From assembly GCA_900660155.1 (NCBI GenBank), contig CABFPE010000247.1:835292-899291 (forward strand): DNA of 64,000 nt, read 5' to 3'. How positions within the stretch are numbered: position 1 is the stretch's first letter; each line of letters starts with the position of its first letter. The notes under the pieces are model-generated. The model saw only the letters and a list, made by a program, of their open reading frames with translations. It ran no database searches and was not told the DNA's origin. Of the stretch, positions 46,454-59,779 are shown piece by piece. Source of the stretch: Hofstenia miamia (lineage: Eukaryota; Xenacoelomorpha; Acoela; Hofsteniidae). Position numbers and translations under genes: made by a program.

Positions 46454-49400
46454 TAGGAAAACCTAAATGTTCTTACCTAAGTGGGAGTAAGCATAACGGC
46501 ATAGAATTATCTTTAGAGTACATTATTTGTAATAGGGAGCTTGGCTGATGACAATAATTGGCGAGTTGTAGGCGTTAGTGATTGAACCGTAACTTTCACA
46601 TCAGTTACAATTATGTGTAAATTAAACACAATACGACCGGTAATTCTCAGCATGCAATTAACTTAAACTAAACTGTTAGAACAAATTATATTAGAAATCG
46701 CATTGTATTTTTTAATCGAACTAAAATCTTGAAATCCCATGTCTTCAAATTTCTGACAACAATTCTTTGCCTAATACTATGAAAACGATCATGGAATGAT
46801 CAATTGGATTCAGGAAGAGGATCGTGACGTCAACATAGCTTATTGTGGAAATGTACGGATTTACAATATAATTCTTGATTTTGAAAATAATTCATTTTGC
46901 TTAAATTTTCTAAGATATTTAGAAGATTTAGAAGAATTACAAGTTAAGTTTTTGCGTTAGATCCTGGTCAGCTTCACTTCATCCTTCAAAATTTCACTTA
47001 ACTGGTGTGTCAAGCAGTGTTGTTCTGATGCGAGATGACCCTTAATATACTATAGAAATAGATTTATTTAACCCTCTTTTGAGGTAGCCTTGCTTCTATC
47101 AATCACTACTGATTTGATGAATCAGTACCTTTGATACATCATTGTTATAGGTAGCTAGCTATTGGAGACTCAACAACGATATAGGAAACAGAAGTTCGGA
47201 AGATGATAGACTTGATAGAACTTACATCGTATATATTATTTATATTTTGGTGAATCAGGTCAAAATTTAATAATAAATAGTCTTGATTTTGAAACAATAA
47301 AATTTTTTCACCAACATTGGTTAATTGTATTTTTGGGTACAAAGAATGTGCCAAATAATAATGTACCAGTTATTCCTTGGGGAACCAAATTCGATTTGGG
47401 ATACGATAATTAATATGCAAATTGTGCGCATATTAACTAGGTCATGTATCAAATTTTCTAAATTTTTCATTATTGACTTAAAATATTAAAAATATTACTG
47501 AATAGGAATAAAAGGAAAGACCTATAATTCAAATAAAATATAGAAATATAATTTTGCATTGAAAATTATGCATTGGTTTCAATTTATAGCCTTTATATAC
47601 AAAATTGTTACTTTTCGACAAGTTGAAAAAAGTCATGGAAGGATAGTTTATTTAAAAACGGTCTCTGAGTTATATCTAAAAATTTGAAGGGGGTCAAATC
47701 GGCCCCCAATTAAGATAGGGTTAACTTAAATTTTTTATGCTGAAGTTAACGGATCCTGCGCAACAAGTAGATCTACACAAGTTGGGTTGGGTTAAGCTAC
47801 CGTTCCTTCTTTTATTATATTCATAGCTCCCGGAAAAATTAATATTTTTGTTTGCAATTTTCTGATGGCGATGTGTACTTCCGAAAGTATCAACATTTTC
47901 TTGGAACTGCCTGGCGGAATGCTAAAATCTAACTAGTAGAAATCGCTGCCAATTTCTATGAAAAAACTTCAATATCTTAGCTGGAAATGTTTTGACCATT
48001 AATTGAAATTGAAACAACGGCTAATAATCCACTAATTCTTATGTATATGAAAATTGAAAAGAACAGACATTTTTGAACCGTTTTCTCCAAGCATATTAAA
48101 AGATTTGGAAATTCTTGGATGAAACAGTAATGTTTAACTATTTACGGCCCATAGGGCAACAACTGACTTGAAATGCATACAATATACAAAATGTATATTC
48201 TACAATATTAAAAATAACTACTACATTCTTTACTGTTACATAATAACAATTTTTTTAAATATTCGTCGTCTCTTAATAATTTTTTTATTATTCATAAATT
48301 GATTATAAACAACAATATTTATCTATCATAAATAATCCTATGAAAAATGTAAATTTTATATTATTTTACAATTTCTTGCTATTTTAATGATGTTTCTGAC
48401 GTGAAATTTACATTGTAAAAAAATAAACTTTAACCAACAGAATATTTTAAATATGAACACAGTCCCTAAATGTTTCAAATCAAATAATTTAGTTGTAAAT
48501 TTTTGTTTAATTTGCCAGTGTTTAGATCCTGCGAATTAAGAGTTGGCATTAAATATGATTTACGATGAACTTTAAGCAAACCGTAGGCTATTGTTCAAAG
48601 CGTTAGATTTTTAATTTTTAAAAAATCTACTGTTATTAACGCCACAGATATTCATGCCCTTACCACGGGGAAATTCTACTGGTTTCTGTGATGCTTAATA
48701 AAATAGAAATTCTTGAATCATTGATAACTACTAAGCAAATGAGGCCGCAGTTTGCACCTTTAAGAATACATTTAGTTCTGAAGTATGTAGTTCTGTCATT
48801 GTGCCTAGAAGTCTATTTGCAGAAACATTAAATAGAGCCATTTAAGTAAAAAAAAATGTGTGAATGTAATGCTCCAAGTCGTTTCCGGGATGCATTTTAA
48901 ATATATTTTCAAAATTAGTTAATAATATATGTAGATGATTGAAAATACTATTTCCATATTAGAAAAGATGCGACAGCTTTTAAGAGTTGCAATACTTCAG
49001 GATTGGATTACGAACATATAATTACAGAAAATGTGCGAAACATTTTGAGGATGTCTGACTTATTTATAATGCTACGTAAAATGATAGTATGAATACTGGT
49101 CCGAGTCCCATTTAGTCCCATTGGATTCATAATTTATAGTGTCAGTTCCATGTTAGTTCATATATAGTCCCAGTAAATCTCATTAACTGAATTGTGCCGC
49201 AGAATCCTAGTATCAAAATCATAATAGAAATAATTTTTTCGGTAGTTGCTCTCCCTAAAAAGTCCTTAAAATTCCTTTATTCATAAAATACAGTACTTCG
49301 AGATCTGAACATCTAATAATCGTTGAGATTGAATATTGAAGAATCTATGAAATTTGTGATCAATTCAATAAACTTACTTTCAGAATAAAGGAATTACAAG

Positions 49401-52400
49401 GAATTACAATTTCCTTCAACTTTGAAATAAATAAAAAATATTCTAAACTGACTAATTTAATTTTTCTAAGGCTATAGAATATAATGAGTAATTTGCTTTG
49501 TTTTCTCTTCTAAAATGTTAGGGAAGTTATATTGTTAGAAAGCTATGTTTACTGACTGTCAGTTCAGATATTAAAATTTTCATAAGCTAAAGCTGCAAGT
49601 GTGTAATCAATTGAAAACTTTTCCTGAAACCTTAAATTAACTAACATTTTTTAATACATAATTGTAATGGAGTCTGGTTTTTCAAATTATTGTTCATAAC
49701 AATATGCATTAATATTTTCCTTAAAATAGGCCAGCCCTATATTTGCATTTATGAAAAATGTAAGCACATTGAATTGCTGGTCATCTGCTGGTACTGTCAG
49801 CTCTGCGAGTACTATTTATTTATTTTGGTAATAAATAACCAAGTTTACTAAAAACACTACACCCACTTAGTTCAATATATCGATTGATGGCGTTGTACAC
49901 CCTTAATTTTTTTTATCATCCTTCATTTTCTTTACAATTAATCATCTTGCTGCCCAAATGACAAATTTGCAATATCAACATATGCTATATACACTATATA
50001 TGCAAATGACACGTTAAGAGCATAAGAAGAAGCATATTAAATATCATAAGCTAATTTAACAAGTTAAGCAAACCAAAATATGCATTAATTATAAATAATA
50101 ATTATATTAAGCAAAGGTCAACCTGTAAAAATTAACAATTGCTTGAAGATATAAAGAACATGTACTTTTCAATCAATAAATTAATTTGCTTGTTAGCAAT
50201 TTTATATAAAGGCACTTTGCATGTTTATATATAAGGAATGCTATGAGTGCTGATATCTCAAAGCAGTTGAGAGATCAGTTGCTTTCCAATATTTGTTCCG
50301 AGCCTAGTAAGCAAATTTCTTCATACATTTATAGCCTCTTTTGTTGAAATTTACATAATTCTTCAATAGATAGTTATTTTGTTTAAGTTATTAATTTGTA
50401 AACATTTTTACTGGCGCCTGGTAGCGATGAAGAGACAGACAACAAATAGATCAGTTAAACAGCATATTTATTTTTTATCTTATATACATAAGTTGCTTAG
50501 AAATATGCATGCCAATTGTTTTGCCTTAATACATAGATCTCCATCACAGCTTTATTTCATTCTTACCTATTTACTTACAAAGTTCCGGAAAAGAAAATCT
50601 TTATTAATCTGAGCACCAAATACACCACTTTTATAAGAAAAAATTTATATGCACAACGAGGATTAAAATGCATATTTATGCTTTGTGATATTTTCCTGAC
50701 TCTTCTTAACCCTAATTCTATTGAGTTTTTTTACATACATTGGGAGGGGTGCAAAACTTCACCCCTACTTACTTTCATAATAATGATTCAATCGCTTCTT
50801 TTAACATGGAACATTAAATGCACATAGTGACATTGCATATTATTAATTCAACACGAGGTCAGCAAAATTGGCAATTTAATTCTTATAAGATCATACTGAT
50901 AAAATGAATCGATGCAATCTTGTCTTGCCCTATTTTTTGCATGTAATGAAAATTGTAATGTACAATACATTTATTCCCCTTGTACTACCCAAATAGTAAC
51001 AAAAAATGCATCATGGGAAATAAAACGAGCTACTGATGAGAGTTAGTACTACCCTCTGACAAAATGTCCACAAAGTATTTTCAGGCAAAGATATTGACAC
51101 AATTTTTTCAGAAAATTGATAAAACTAGACTCTGTGGGATGAAAATTTGCCATGAGCCTTCAGCAATTTTGACTTTTTTAAGATGTGTGGGTGGGATGCT
51201 ATTTTTCACCCCTATAAAAATAGGGCTAATATTTGCTCATCAATGCGCTCAAAATTATGGACTAGTTTTAAAATTTTTTGTTTCATGAAATGCGGATACA
51301 ACTTTTTTACGTAATGAAAACCTGCAACCGCCTTTTGCATTCCTTCAAAATCGATGTTGAAAATGTTAAAAAAATAAGAACATAATAATTTAAAAAAATA
51401 AGAACATCCCAAACGGTGAGAGATTTCCTTGTTCTCATAAAAAAGCAAATTCTATTGAATCTGATTCAGTTGATTACTGTAAAACTACCTTCCTTCACCT
51501 TTTGTTAAATTTTCTTTACGACCCTCTCTAATTCATGTGCCTTAACTGGCAAATTATTTAGCTTAAAGACTATAAAAATATATAATTATAAATTTACTGC
51601 TCGATAATATAACTATATATAATTGCAAGTTACTATATCTTACAGTTTGAGATATCGGTCTAGCATCCAGAAAAAAGTAGTTTAGTAAGTTTTACTACAC
51701 GTTCATATATCATGGAGGCTGGACTTACTTACATGTTCATCTTTTCCTGAATTTCCATCTGTACCAAGCAACACGTATTCTCAGTGAATGATAGTAATGT
51801 AAATTGTATAAATGATATGGTGTTATGTTTATTTAAGTAATCATTAATTTGATTGCACAACGATTTTTTAAAATTGTTGATTGTAATTTATCATTGAAAT
51901 TGAAATATATATTTTTAGCTTTTTGTCACATCATTCCTTTGCAAGTGAGTGTGAAATCCGTTTTAAGGCCCCGTGAATAATACTTCTGTTAATGTTAATG
52001 GAATAGATGTGGGCCAGAAAAGTAGAAAGAAATATCTACTGTATTTCTTAATTATAAAAATCAATTTTCCATAGAAGCTAGTTCATATATTAAATTCAGT
52101 TTTTTATAGTTTTTAATATACCTGAAATCAAAATATTCTTAATTTCCACAATTCAATTAACACCAACAAATTTGTTGGCATTCAATTGCTTTAGTTCTTT
52201 AAATGCTTCGCAATTGTTTTGCGTGCGTCAGTATATAGTATTCGATTCAGAATTAATGCGTAATACCCGATAATTATTCTCATCTATCTATGTAAGACCT
52301 TGTTTCAAAAGACCATTTATTCGTGCTTGTGATAATTTATCGCATAAGTTCTGAAATGGTTAACTTTTTTTCTTTTGTTGTATGACAGATTGAGCAACAA

Positions 52401-52575
52401 TTTTCTGAAAAATGCTATCACTCAAAATGAAATCCGCCTAAAGACAGAAAAGCCTCTAAAGAATTACAAGAAGTTGTGACAATTTTTTTCAATTTCAAGG
52501 GGAAGGATTTGTGTAAAAGCCTTTAATGAGCTGGCTGTTTGAAAATTAACAGATATTTATTGCCTATATATATAG

Positions 52576-52609
<34 letters not shown>

Positions 52610-53810
52610 TGCTTTTAAATCTGATTATTATATTTACAAGTTGACATCATGAGCCTTTTTTCTCGTTTCTTTTGTAGCTTCTGTTTCGAATTGCCGCTTT
52701 GATATGTTTGCTTAAGAGGTGATGTCTGTTTAAAACCAATGAATGATATGTAAAGTTTTGATGCAAATTGTTAACACCTATTTTCAGGAACTTTAAAGGC
52801 AAATGATTCGTCCGCTGAATTTGTAAATAACTCATTTAATTTGCATTTTAATTTTATATAACCTCAATAATAATTCTGAACTATACAATTGAATAGTGTT
52901 TTTGTACTGGAATACAAGAATTTTCTTGCAATTCCTTCATTGATTCCTTGAAAAAGAGCGTTTTTTAAATCGGTGCCTCTTTATCTCTCTGCATGGAACT
53001 GCCTATTGTAAATCGCAGTGTTCTCTGGCCGATATAGCTCATTGAAATACGTCAAATTACTATTGTGAGTAATTGATATGGTTGCGAGTCTTGTCCTATA
53101 AACGATATCCTTTAAAAAAATTTAAAAACCTTGAGACCCCAAGGGCGGTATAATTTAGTGTAACTTTTAATTTGTATACTTTTTAATGCTGGTGTGTGGT
53201 GAGAATTAGTATTTATTTGGTTGCCATGTTTTAAATGTTAGACAATATTGTGGAGCGCTATTGTAATAATTGAGAATGTTTTGCATACATTATTTAAAAA
53301 TAATAAAGCCAGGGATGTGTTGTATAATTGCTAATACTTATAGCATGCCTCTTGTTTTATGCACGCATTACACGACATTAGTGTAACCAGGTGTTTTTCC
53401 GGCGAAATTTTTAATTATGTATTTTCCAAGAAGGCGCTTAGACTAACATTTATAAGCTTCTTAAAGTGTTCACGACTTACTAGATTTTAGTATGCCGTGA
53501 TGTGTTTAAAATTTCGTTACAAATTCTGCCTTGAAAAAGTGAACTTCATAACACATATTTTTAACATGCGACAATTTAAATCGATCGAAATATTTGATCG
53601 ATTCAGAACTAAAAAACGAAAAAAAGGAAAGCAGTTAAAACATCAAAATAATTTCAATCTATTCGTTAAGGCAGTAGAGGAGGAACAAATTTTGGTTATG
53701 GAGGCAAATTTCGTTTATTACCCAGCACATTGACTAAAAGAGCACTATTACTGTTTAAACTATAAAATTTAGGGAGATATTTTCTGAAAAATTGACTTTA
53801 GATAAGGGGG
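46279..53810. other. Long non-coding stretch, no gene recognised
   Basis: Contains (TA)n runs at 46419-46450 and 52565-52610, a hairpin GGGGGTCAAATCGGCCCCC near 47695, and two similar hairpins AGGGGTG...CACCCCT near 50740 and 51190. The missing 5' exons of the SLC26 gene should lie on the minus strand in this stretch or beyond, but I found none. Short open frames (for example 53497-53733) show no family motif. Confidence 0.4.
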
Positions 53811-53815
53811 AGAAC

Positions 53816-55564
53816 CAGCTTGCTGTTTTTTGTTGTGTATACAACACAGCACAACAGATTTTAATTGTCTTGCGTACACAACATAACATGTTTTACGAAG
53901 ATGAAAAAAGAGCATTATAAAATTTATAATTTTGCATAAGGTACAAAAAATTCGGTCATTGTATTGTGCTTTTTATTTTGAAATGTAGTCAACTAGCTAT
54001 TCACTGTGGTATTTATGCATTAAAGAATTACAGCCACATAAGTTATTGAGATGTGATCTTACAATCAGGGGTGCACTGCTTCCCAGACAAAAATGAGAAA
54101 TCCCCACGATATCCTATGAGTGACAATAACTTTTTTCAAATATATTTATGACAAATTCTATGTTTACAATATTGCCATAATTTTAGAGTTTTCACTTCTA
54201 TGAGTAGACTTGCATTCACTCACTTTACTTTACTTTACTTGCACATTACTTTAATTGTTATAAATAAATATATAAGTCCCACCTAGTACATGGTCAACCG
54301 AATCGAGTTCGCTCTAAGGAATTTTATACAAATTAATGTAAAAATCAAACCCTGCTAAAGTTGGATGGACTAAAATAAAATTAAAATACACCAAGCCTTA
54401 TCAGTTATATACTTACGAAAAATGCTCATACTTTTTTAACAGTGAATTTTAGCTTACTTTGCAAAAATAAATTTATTGAACCCAAAACAGAGCTTTCAAA
54501 AAATATGATATTACCAATTCAGATGAGTTTCAATTATTTTGCCTAAAATGTCTGAAAGCAGTAGACTGCGAGCGAAAATCGTAAACATTATAGTTACAAT
54601 ATGTGAATTTTTTTGCCAATTTTGTGTTTGTACAACACAGTATTCACATGACCAGCATGGATAGCTAAAAATATTTGCTAAGAATCGTTTGATTGAAGCA
54701 AACAAAAAACCATGCCTATAAAAAACAAAGGACTTATAACCAACTTCCTCTCCAATCCAACGCAATGCCTGCAGCTGCTCTCAATATTACGCATCATTCA
54801 GCATTTGCACTAAAGACACATGTGCACTTGGGTTCTGTGGGACCTGCATTTTATTGGTTTTAGTCACAATTAGTCCAATAAAATTTTGCCCCATTTCCTT
54901 CCCATACTTGTAACATAAAAATTTCTTGTCCAATGGTTCCACGGCCTAACATCTATCTTGGACAAAGTTGCTAAAAATTTTAATAACACATTTAAATTCG
55001 TGATAGCAGTTTCTTTATTTTGGTCACAGGCCTTTGTTATTCTCTATCCAATTGAAGTAACACCAAATCCCAGTCCTATGGGACTCAATGTACATTTTAA
55101 CCCCAATGTGCAACCATCGAGCAACAAATATAATATCACTTACAGATACAGATGCAAATATGTAATGAAAAACTTATTAATTGATTTCATTTAATTGAGA
55201 TTGATAAAATGTCCACACATATTCGTTGTTTTTTTGCACATCACAATTCTCCAAACGATACTTGTGTGATAACAAATTGTTTCATAATTCGTGAAAGCTT
55301 GAACTACACCAACTTGATAGCAAAATAATAGAAACATGTAGAAATATAGCAAATTAATAATCATTACATTTCTTATTCGTGCATGTATTTTAGAATCATA
55401 CATTTTAAATTTTACATTTGATATCCCTGAACCTTTTTTGAATCATACCTTACTAATATATTTTATGACTTTGTTGTGTTGTATTGTGTCTGTTGTGTGA
55501 CACAACAGTGATTTGCTGTTGTGTTTGTTGTTGTGTGAAAAAAACTCACACAACGGCAAGCCTG
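53816..55564. mobile_element. hAT-like non-autonomous element rich in TTGTGT motifs
   Basis: CAGCTTGCTGTTTTTTGTTG at 53816 and, inverted, CAGGCTTGCCGTTGTGTG ending 55564 form the ends. Subterminal regions on both sides have repeated ACACAACA/TGTTGTGT motifs. Flanks GGGAGAAC and GGAAAAAC match at 6 of 8 positions, fitting an aged 8-bp duplication. No transposase is recognisable in the 1749 bp. Confidence 0.55.
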
Positions 55565-55619
55565 GGAAAAACTGCCCCTTGTGCTGTCACTGTGTTGGGA
55601 TAGCATATAGTATAGCAAC

Positions 55620-55720
55620 TTCTGCTTGAGATATCACGCGGTGACAATCAGTTTTTTTGCTTCTTTGATGACTTGTGGGTCGAGTTTAACAGAGGGCTAT
55701 CACGCGGTGATAGATAGCAC
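55620..55720. promoter_or_regulatory. Two copies of a short palindromic motif
   Basis: TATCACGCGGTGA occurs at about 55633 and 55690; the second is within CTATCACGCGGTGATAG, with 7-base arms and a 3-base centre. The spacing is about 57 bp. It may be a protein-binding palindrome or repeat debris. Confidence 0.25.
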
Positions 55721-56708
55721 GAGTTTCTTCTTATTAAGTCAACAAACACAAAGGTAATTAAACCAAAATAGTAAGATACTTTGATTTAAATAAATCGAAA
55801 TTATCAATCGATTCATTTCTAAAGAATCGATCAAAATCCAAAAGCTCAAAATCGCTGCAAACCAATATATTTCCAACAGAGGATAAATTACTCCACTTGC
55901 TTATATCCGATTACGGTCGTGCACCTCATTTCATGATAGTCAAAGGACTCATTTGTGTTTAGACTCCTATTTCTATTTCTGCACTGAACGCAGCTTTAAT
56001 TTATAGATGTCAGTATTGAGAAAGCTATGTACATGTACATGTATAATGCCCATGCTCTGCATTGATAGTTATACCTCACGTATTTTTGTAGATGTTTGGT
56101 CGGAATTCAAATAGATTTAACATGTAACCTTAGCCTGCCCACGAAATCTTAGTCTTTTTATTTTATTTTAATAACTTTTAACATTTATAACTAACAAATA
56201 AATTAAAGCTATTAAAATCCGAAGCACCGCAAGATAGATGAGTGTCTTCTCTTTCATTTTCGCTCTTATTGAGCCGCCATCGGCTTATAGTTTTTGGCAG
56301 GCGGGAAAATATTGTGAACGTCGGTTAAACACTTGGATAGTCTTTTACTTCTTATAGGACTTCAATAAACTATCATACTATCTATGTTGTTTTTTCTCAA
56401 GTAGTTGTAACAAATAGGATTGATTGTCTATACGTCATTTAAATTTCACCCCGTATTACATAATTGCAGACGAATAAGTAATGATAAAATACATTTTACA
56501 TTACACTTTACCAATATAATATACTAACTAATATGACTATAGATTGTGCTAGCGATTTAATAATGAAATCAATATGCTAAGCATAACCGCATAATCCAAA
56601 TTTTGGTCCAGTAGGTTTTATTTCAAACCACATTACTTTGTTTTTTCCAAAATTTATTTATAGTCTATAATTTATAATTGCATGTTTTAACAAAATACTA
56701 CCATAAAA

Positions 56709-56742
<34 letters not shown>

Positions 56743-56879
56743 GCATCATTTTTTTCTAAAAAAGTCTAAGTTATTAATTATTCTATGTTCAATATAAACT
56801 CTTGTGAGCAAGTCCGCTTGAATTAGATACGATCTTTAATTGGATCCACTGTACAATTTTTGCCTTAAGATGATATGCC
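55721..56879. other. Intergenic stretch with a TA microsatellite
   Basis: A (TA)n run lies at 56711-56741. No gene was found. Confidence 0.4.
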
Positions 56880-58349
56880 TTAGTTCCAACTAACTTTGAG
56901 ATCAGATAGATCCTTGGTTGAGATGGTTTTTCGCAGTGGAACACTAAAGTTCTTTTTATTGTTGATATCTCTCAGATTCACTTCAGTTTCTGATATTAAA
57001 GAGAATTTCTTTTCGTTAAATTTTAAAATGTTTGATATATCTATATCCACATATTCATACTTATCAATAAGAATCAAACTAGCTTTTCTAGCAGATGCTA
57101 AATTCTGTGAATTTCCTATAGGTTTTAAAACTAGCTTTCTTTGTGCATTTGAGTAATTATATTTTCTAGAATTCAGAAGTTTTTGTCCTTCTATACTTTT
57201 AAATAGCCATGAGCTATTTTCTTCCAAATTGTAATAATTTGACTGAAGCCTGCTTTTGAAGCAATGTGAACTATCACTAGAAATTGAATGACAACTTTCA
57301 AGTGAATCTGATTCTTCTAAACTTGGACATATTTGAAAGGAGGTGTGATCAAGGGATCTAGAAACAATGGCTCCTGTGCTTTTACTTTTGTAGAGAATTC
57401 CTGCTTCGCAATGGCCGGATCCTGTTGGACAATTCTTATTGTCATCTAAATATGGTAAATTAAATTTATAAAGGGAAGTTTACAGATATCTAAAGGAAAA
57501 CTAATGTTATGGAATAAATCGATTATTTAATATTGTAAGTAGACAGTACTAAGAAAATCGAAAGTGGACATGGATTGAATAATCCATGAATATTGTGAAT
57601 ATATATAAAACACTTTTGCTTTGTGGATACTAATGGATGAGAATTTCTAGTAATGCTTTCAGGATTGGTCTAAGGCCTATCTATGTGTCATTCTTTCAAA
57701 GTTGTGCACTGAGAAATGTTTTAATGGTCTCTAACCAGGAGGATAATACAATATCTAAAAGTCTGATCAAAACATGAATTCATAATGGATTTTGGTACAA
57801 ACAATTCAAATACAAAGAGTTTTAGATATTTTGTTAATAATTTTAATAAATAATGCATATACGCTTCCAAATATTTATTAATTAAAAAAGTTTGTCCTAT
57901 TTGCTGTTTTAAAATAAAGCACGCTTTTATAGGACACCAATTACCGATCATCTTAAGGCAATGCACTTATTATTTAGGTGGTAATTTGAAGCATTGCCAA
58001 CGCAATATATTAAGTTGGACATGGTGGTAAATCATTAAGCTTTTATTATTCTACGACTTGCGTAAACTTTCTTACTTCAATATTACATCAATAACTTCAT
58101 TAATTACAAAAGAAATTATGATTCCGTCTATAAATGTTTGGTTGAATAGCAAAGTGTACTGTGTAGCAGTAAGATTATTCATTCTAAGCAACTTTTTCTC
58201 TGTGGAAGTTTTGTAAGTATATTTAACTTTTTGTAAGCGTTTCACAACTACTTACCAATATTGTAGATTGATAGATTATGGGTAGCTTTCCGGCTAACTC
58301 GCTTAAGAATATCATTGGCAGTAAACATTCCATGCGATGTAGTATAATC
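56880..58349 (-). CDS. Unrecognised gene, last two exons
   Basis: Two minus-strand exons fit in phase. The upstream one, 58256-58349, lies between a TTCTTAG acceptor and a GTAAGT donor and reads DYTTSHGMFTANDILKRVSR, KATHNLSIYN. The terminal exon, 56880-57445, starts after a TATTTAG acceptor; the split codon (G|AT) restores an Asp, and the frame stays open for about 188 codons to a stop at 56880. It is Ser/Lys/Asn-rich and hydrophilic, with no membrane segment: a Cys-containing start (NKNCPTGSGHCEAG), a Ser-rich part (SLESCHSISSDSSHC) and a basic end (SVPLRKTISTKDLSDL). It looks like a disordered cytoplasmic tail, perhaps of a membrane protein. I do not recognise the family. Confidence 0.6.
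57446..58255. other. Intron of the unrecognised gene
   Basis: AT-rich sequence between the donor (GTAAGTAG) and the acceptor. No other feature was seen. Confidence 0.5.
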
Positions 58350-58351
58350 CT

Positions 58352-59190
58352 AAGAAAATGCAGTGTGGTTAACAATAAATAATGATCGGCAAATGTTCAA
58401 CACAACGATTTGTTTACAATTTTATCGTAGTGAATGTGTATTAGTCATGAGCAGTCTAAGACTGTCGTCTGGTTAGATTAATACTATAAAGAAAAAACTA
58501 GGCTCAGGATTGGCATAAATATTGAGATTTTGTATATGCTCTTCAAATTATCGAAAAAAATTGAAATTATTATTTTTTGTGCCCTGAACAAACTCGTCTA
58601 GCATTATAATCTACGGATTTGTGGAATTATATAGTCTCATGGTATTGGGACTTGCGATTAAGTGTTTCAATGGGGCTATGACTAACATGAGAATGGGACC
58701 ATAAATTTAGTTTGAACACGATTTCAGAATATTCCTCCTAGTTTTTTGCCAATTTAACCCAAAATAGAATATATGCTCTGAAACTAGACGTGATCAACGA
58801 ACAAGAAAATTTGAGGCAAATGGCACCAAAATTTCCGGAGAGTACATATACAAAATTCACAATTTTATCCATGAAAGTTGGATTATGCCGTATTTTCTAT
58901 TAGGCACATGCTGATTTAAATTGTGTCTGCATGTTTTACAGCATTCCTAAAAGAACACGAATTTAAAACATAAAAGGAGGCTTAGAGTTTTTATATAGTT
59001 TTGTGTTTTGCTTTGTCTCCTCTTATAAAGACTATAGCTGTAGGAGAAAACTGTGTATCAACATAGGCCTATACACACCATTGCAATGAGATAAAAATGA
59101 TCCAAGTCCATAAAAATTCCTAAGACAACTTGCATATTTTAGAAGTTAATTTACTTTCAGACTACGATTAGACAATGAGATTGTTAGCAA
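58352..59190. other. No gene seen
   Basis: Upstream exons of the minus-strand gene may lie here or further right, but none can be supported. Confidence 0.35.
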
Positions 59191-59194
59191 GAGC

Positions 59195-59290
59195 AGTTAA
59201 AAAATCATGTCACATCGCTCATTATCTTCGGTGGTTAGACGTGCGATTCTACCAAATGTGACAGATCACGTCTAATAGTAGCCTAAGTGA
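59195..59290 (+). repeat. MITE-like repeat family, copy C (partial)
   Basis: ATCATGTCACATCGC, GGTGGTTAGACGTGCGATTC and AAATGTGACAGATCACGTC match copies A and B elsewhere in the window. The ends are worn. Confidence 0.55.
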
Positions 59291-59779
59291 TAAAGATTGC
59301 CCTAATGCCAGCAGTCACTTTTTAAGGTATTACTCAAAAAAAGTTGTTCACATTTTAATGCATTGTATACTTCAATTCCTAAATAGCTTACTGATTCAGC
59401 TTGCATTATAGGCGTTTATTTCAACATAACTTTCTAAATTTATTTATGACTTCGATGAGAATAATACTAAAAATGCGCTTGGCTGCCTGAACTATCCAGT
59501 CCTAGCGTACTCGACCCAACACGAAACAATAAACAAACAACACACGCGATCCCCTAAATCGAGTTCAGTCTGAGAAATCCGAAAAGTTTTTCATTGGTTT
59601 CCATGTACCGTTAACGTCAAAGTTTAATTGATGCATTTATTATTACACCAATAAGTCAAGATTAAATGAAGTGAATGAGAAAGTCCCGATCCGACGGGTT
59701 TAACCGACTCAAACCTACTCCGAAATCGGGATTGATTTGAGGAATTTGAAGTACAGTCTTTGTTGGAATTTGCATTTGG

